Of a stretch of DNA of 64,000 nucleotides, positions 62,212 through 64,000 are shown piece by piece (position 1 is the first letter of the stretch; every line of letters begins with the position of its first letter). Below the pieces are notes generated by a model, which was not told the DNA's origin, did not search any database, and saw only the letters and a list, made by a program, of their open reading frames with translations. Source of the DNA: Martinezella lusitana (lineage in GTDB: Bacteria; Pseudomonadota; Alphaproteobacteria; Rhizobiales; Rhizobiaceae); NCBI RefSeq assembly GCF_016901135.1, contig NZ_JAFEVL010000030.1:186001-250000 (forward strand). Direction: 5' to 3'. Position numbers and translations under genes: made by a program.

Positions 62212-62373
62212 TCAGCCGATTAAGAATCCGAAGATGACGAGGCCGAGGAACAGGGTGACCATCGCCAAGAGAATGGCGTCAGAGGCACAGGTCGTCCCGG
62301 CTGGGCCACGCCCCCTGTCGAAGGGGCGTGGATCGATGACTTTTCTAAGCTTGGTCAAAAGCGAACCGCTCAT
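62212..62373 (-). CDS. kdpF: KdpF-like small membrane protein
   Basis: Encodes 53 residues from the ATG at 62373, with AAGGA eight bases upstream. The C-terminal part [20 protein letters not shown] is one transmembrane helix, and the position between kdpA and kdpB is that of kdpF. Enterobacterial KdpF is about 29 residues; here a 28-residue polar N-terminus ([19 protein letters not shown]) has been added, and a GC-rich inverted repeat is embedded in that part. The assignment rests on position and the single helix rather than residue identity. Confidence 0.6.
   Translation of the reverse strand: MSGSLLTKLRKVIDPRPFDRGRGPAGTTCASDAILLAMVTLFLGLVIFGFLIG
62306..62331. repeat. GC-rich inverted repeat inside the kdpF-like gene
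   Basis: CCACGCCCC (62306-62314) and GGGGCGTGG (62323-62331) are perfect 9-bp arms around an 8-base loop. It encodes the PRPFDRGRG part of the extended N-terminus. It may be an inserted palindromic element or an RNA hairpin that tunes kdpB expression. Confidence 0.5.
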
Positions 62374-62385
62374 GACATCAATCCT

Positions 62386-64000
62386 TTAAAAGGTCTGGCC
62401 TGCGATCATCGACAGATGTTCGACGATCGGTCCGAGCGCGAGCGCCGGGAAGAAGGTCAGGCCGCCGACGATGAGGATCGTGCCGACCAAGAGGCCGACA
62501 AAGAGCGGACCATCCGTCGGGAAGGTGCCAGCGGAAGCCGGGACCGTCTTCTTGGTGATCAACGAACCGGCAATCGCAAGCGCCGGCACGATGACCAGGA
62601 AGCGGCCGATCAGCATGACGATAGCGAGGGTGACGTTATACCAGGGCGTGTTGCCGGAGAGACCACCGAAGGCCGAGCCGTTGTTCGCCGCCGCCGAGCT
62701 GTAGGCATAGAGGATTTCGGAGAAGCCGTGCGGACCGGGATTGCCGATGGAGGCTACTGCCGACGGCAGCACGACGGAGATCGCCGTGAAGATCAGCATG
62801 CCGAAGGGCAGGCAAAGCACGGCGAGCATCGCCATCTTCACTTCCTTGGCCTCAATCTTCTTGCCGAGATATTCCGGCGTGCGCCCGACCATCAGGCCGG
62901 CAACGAAGATGGCGATGATCACGAACATCAGGATGCCGTAGAAACCGGCGCCGACGCCGCCGACGATGACTTCGCCGAGCTGCAGGTTGATCAACGGGAT
63001 CATACCGCCGATTGCTGTGAAGCTGCCATGCATGGCGTTGACCGCGCCGCAGGACGCCGCCGTGGTAATGACCGCAAAGAGCGACGACAGCGTAATGCCG
63101 AAGCGGACTTCCTTGCCTTCCATATTGCCGCCCTGGACGCCGAGCGCATGCACCAGCGGATTGCCGGCAGCTTCAGCCCAATAGGTGACGATGACGCCGG
63201 CGATGAAGAGCACGCCCATCGCGCCGAGGATTGCCCAGCCCTGACGCTGATTGCCGACCATGCGTCCGAAGACGTTGGTCAGTGCAGCGCCGATCGCGAA
63301 GATCGCCAGCATCTGGATCAGATTGGAGATCGCATCCGGATTTTCGAAGGGATGAGCGGAGTTGGCGTTGAAGAAGCCGCCGCCATTGGTGCCGAGCATC
63401 TTGATGGCAAGCTGCGAGGCGACCGGGCCGACGGCAATCGTCTGCTGCGCGCCCTCGAGCGTTGTGGCGTTGACATAGGGTCCGAGCGTCTGCGGCACGC
63501 CGAGATAGACGAACACCAGCGTCAGGACGATGCAGATCGGCAGCAGTACATAGAGCGTCGCCCTGGTCAAATCGACCCAGAAATTGCCGATCGCCTTGCC
63601 GGAAGCGCGCGAGAAGGCGCGTATCAGCGCAATGGCGAGCGCAATACCGGTCGCGGCGGAGGCGAAGTTCTGGACAGTGAAACCGGCCATCTGCACGAGA
63701 TAGGACATCGTGCTTTCGCCGCCGTAGTTCTGCCAGTTGGTGTTGGTTACGAAGCTCGCGGCGTTGTTGAACGAAAGCTCCGGGCCGATCGAGGACATGC
63801 CTGCGGGATTGTAAGGCAGGCTCCCCTGGAACCGCTGCAGGATATAGAGTACGAAGAAGCCGGCGAGGCTGAACAGAATCATGGAGATCGAATAGGTCGT
63901 CCAGTGCTGCTCTTCGCGCTCATTCGTGCCGGCGAGACGATAAAGTCCCCGTTCCAACGGACCGAGGACATAAGAAAGAAATGTGCGCTCGCCGGTAAAG
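62386..64000 (-). CDS. kdpA: KdpA, potassium channel-like subunit (partial, N-terminus beyond the right edge)
   Basis: The minus-strand frame is open from the right edge (reading [20 protein letters not shown] at the start) to the stop at 62386, giving about 537 residues; roughly the first 30 of KdpA are outside. Conserved features include [38 protein letters not shown] and [17 protein letters not shown], which contain selectivity-filter and pore segments. It binds and translocates potassium in the KdpFABC complex. The kdp promoter lies upstream, off the window. Confidence 0.95.
   Translation of the reverse strand, partial: FTGERTFLSYVLGPLERGLYRLAGTNEREEQHWTTYSISMILFSLAGFFVLYILQRFQGSLPYNPAGMSSIGPELSFNNAASFVTNTNWQNYGGESTMSYLVQMAGFTVQNFASAATGIALAIALIRAFSRASGKAIGNFWVDLTRATLYVLLPICIVLTLVFVYLGVPQTLGPYVNATTLEGAQQTIAVGPVASQLAIKMLGTNGGGFFNANSAHPFENPDAISNLIQMLAIFAIGAALTNVFGRMVGNQRQGWAILGAMGVLFIAGVIVTYWAEAAGNPLVHALGVQGGNMEGKEVRFGITLSSLFAVITTAASCGAVNAMHGSFTAIGGMIPLINLQLGEVIVGGVGAGFYGILMFVIIAIFVAGLMVGRTPEYLGKKIEAKEVKMAMLAVLCLPFGMLIFTAISVVLPSAVASIGNPGPHGFSEILYAYSSAAANNGSAFGGLSGNTPWYNVTLAIVMLIGRFLVIVPALAIAGSLITKKTVPASAGTFPTDGPLFVGLLVGTILIVGGLTFFPALALGPIVEHLSMIAGQTF

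Noticed and set aside
1..64000. CRISPR arrays, insertion sequences, integrases and phage genes
   Set aside because: No regularly spaced repeats, transposase or integrase motifs, or att-like direct repeats were seen anywhere in the window.

Overview
The window is one contiguous 64 kb stretch of GC-rich alphaproteobacterial DNA, most likely from Rhizobium or a close relative. This rests on opine-type periplasmic binding proteins, a PtsN-like EIIA at the end of a kdp operon, many LacI/ROK/GntR-controlled ABC importers, several small rhizobial-type hypothetical proteins and dense operons with ATGA overlaps. I saw no rRNA, tRNA, CRISPR array, transposase or phage gene. It reads as a metabolic accessory region of a chromosome, chromid or large plasmid.

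Layout. 0-5.7 kb holds loosely spaced small genes: a Tat-exported alpha/beta hydrolase cut by the edge, a divergent AraC regulator, a VOC protein, small exported or membrane proteins and a glycosyltransferase-like protein. 5.8-13.9 kb is an opine-type amino-acid ABC cassette with two binding proteins, an unusual M28-type peptidase, an M20D amidohydrolase and a GntR regulator with a clear palindrome in the divergent gap; together they look like import and hydrolysis of an amino-acid conjugate. 14.4-21.1 kb is a LacI-controlled acid-sugar operon (ltnD-otnK-otnC-otnI-denD plus one extra SDR) that should convert L-threonate and D-erythronate to dihydroxyacetone phosphate. 21.1-23.8 kb has an HtrA-like protease and a PAS-PAS-PAS-GGDEF protein.

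24.0-32.1 kb is a second LacI-controlled locus: sugar isomerase/epimerase, a complete CUT1-type sugar ABC importer and a GMC oxidoreductase, with two matching operators flanking a promoter. 32.6-41.7 kb holds a ROK regulator, a cytoplasmic GH20 hexosaminidase, a GNAT acetyltransferase and a complete oligopeptide-type ABC importer, plausibly for N-acetylglucosamine oligosaccharides. 42.2-51.4 kb is a set of single genes: RidA, an SDR, a stand-alone LigD polymerase domain, a methyltransferase, a GST, a GFA protein, small stress-type proteins, cardiolipin synthase with an EEP-family enzyme, and uronate dehydrogenase.

51.5-55.3 kb is the sulfate importer sbp-cysT-cysW-cysA. 55.4-64 kb is the high-affinity potassium system kdpA(partial)-F-like-B-C-D-E followed by a ptsN-type EIIA gene, all on the minus strand.

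The most unusual items are the peptidase/amidohydrolase/opine-type import locus, whose M28 protein lacks the usual catalytic Glu-Glu pair; the extra SDR in the tetronate operon; the lone LigD polymerase domain; and the long, hairpin-containing kdpF-like gene.
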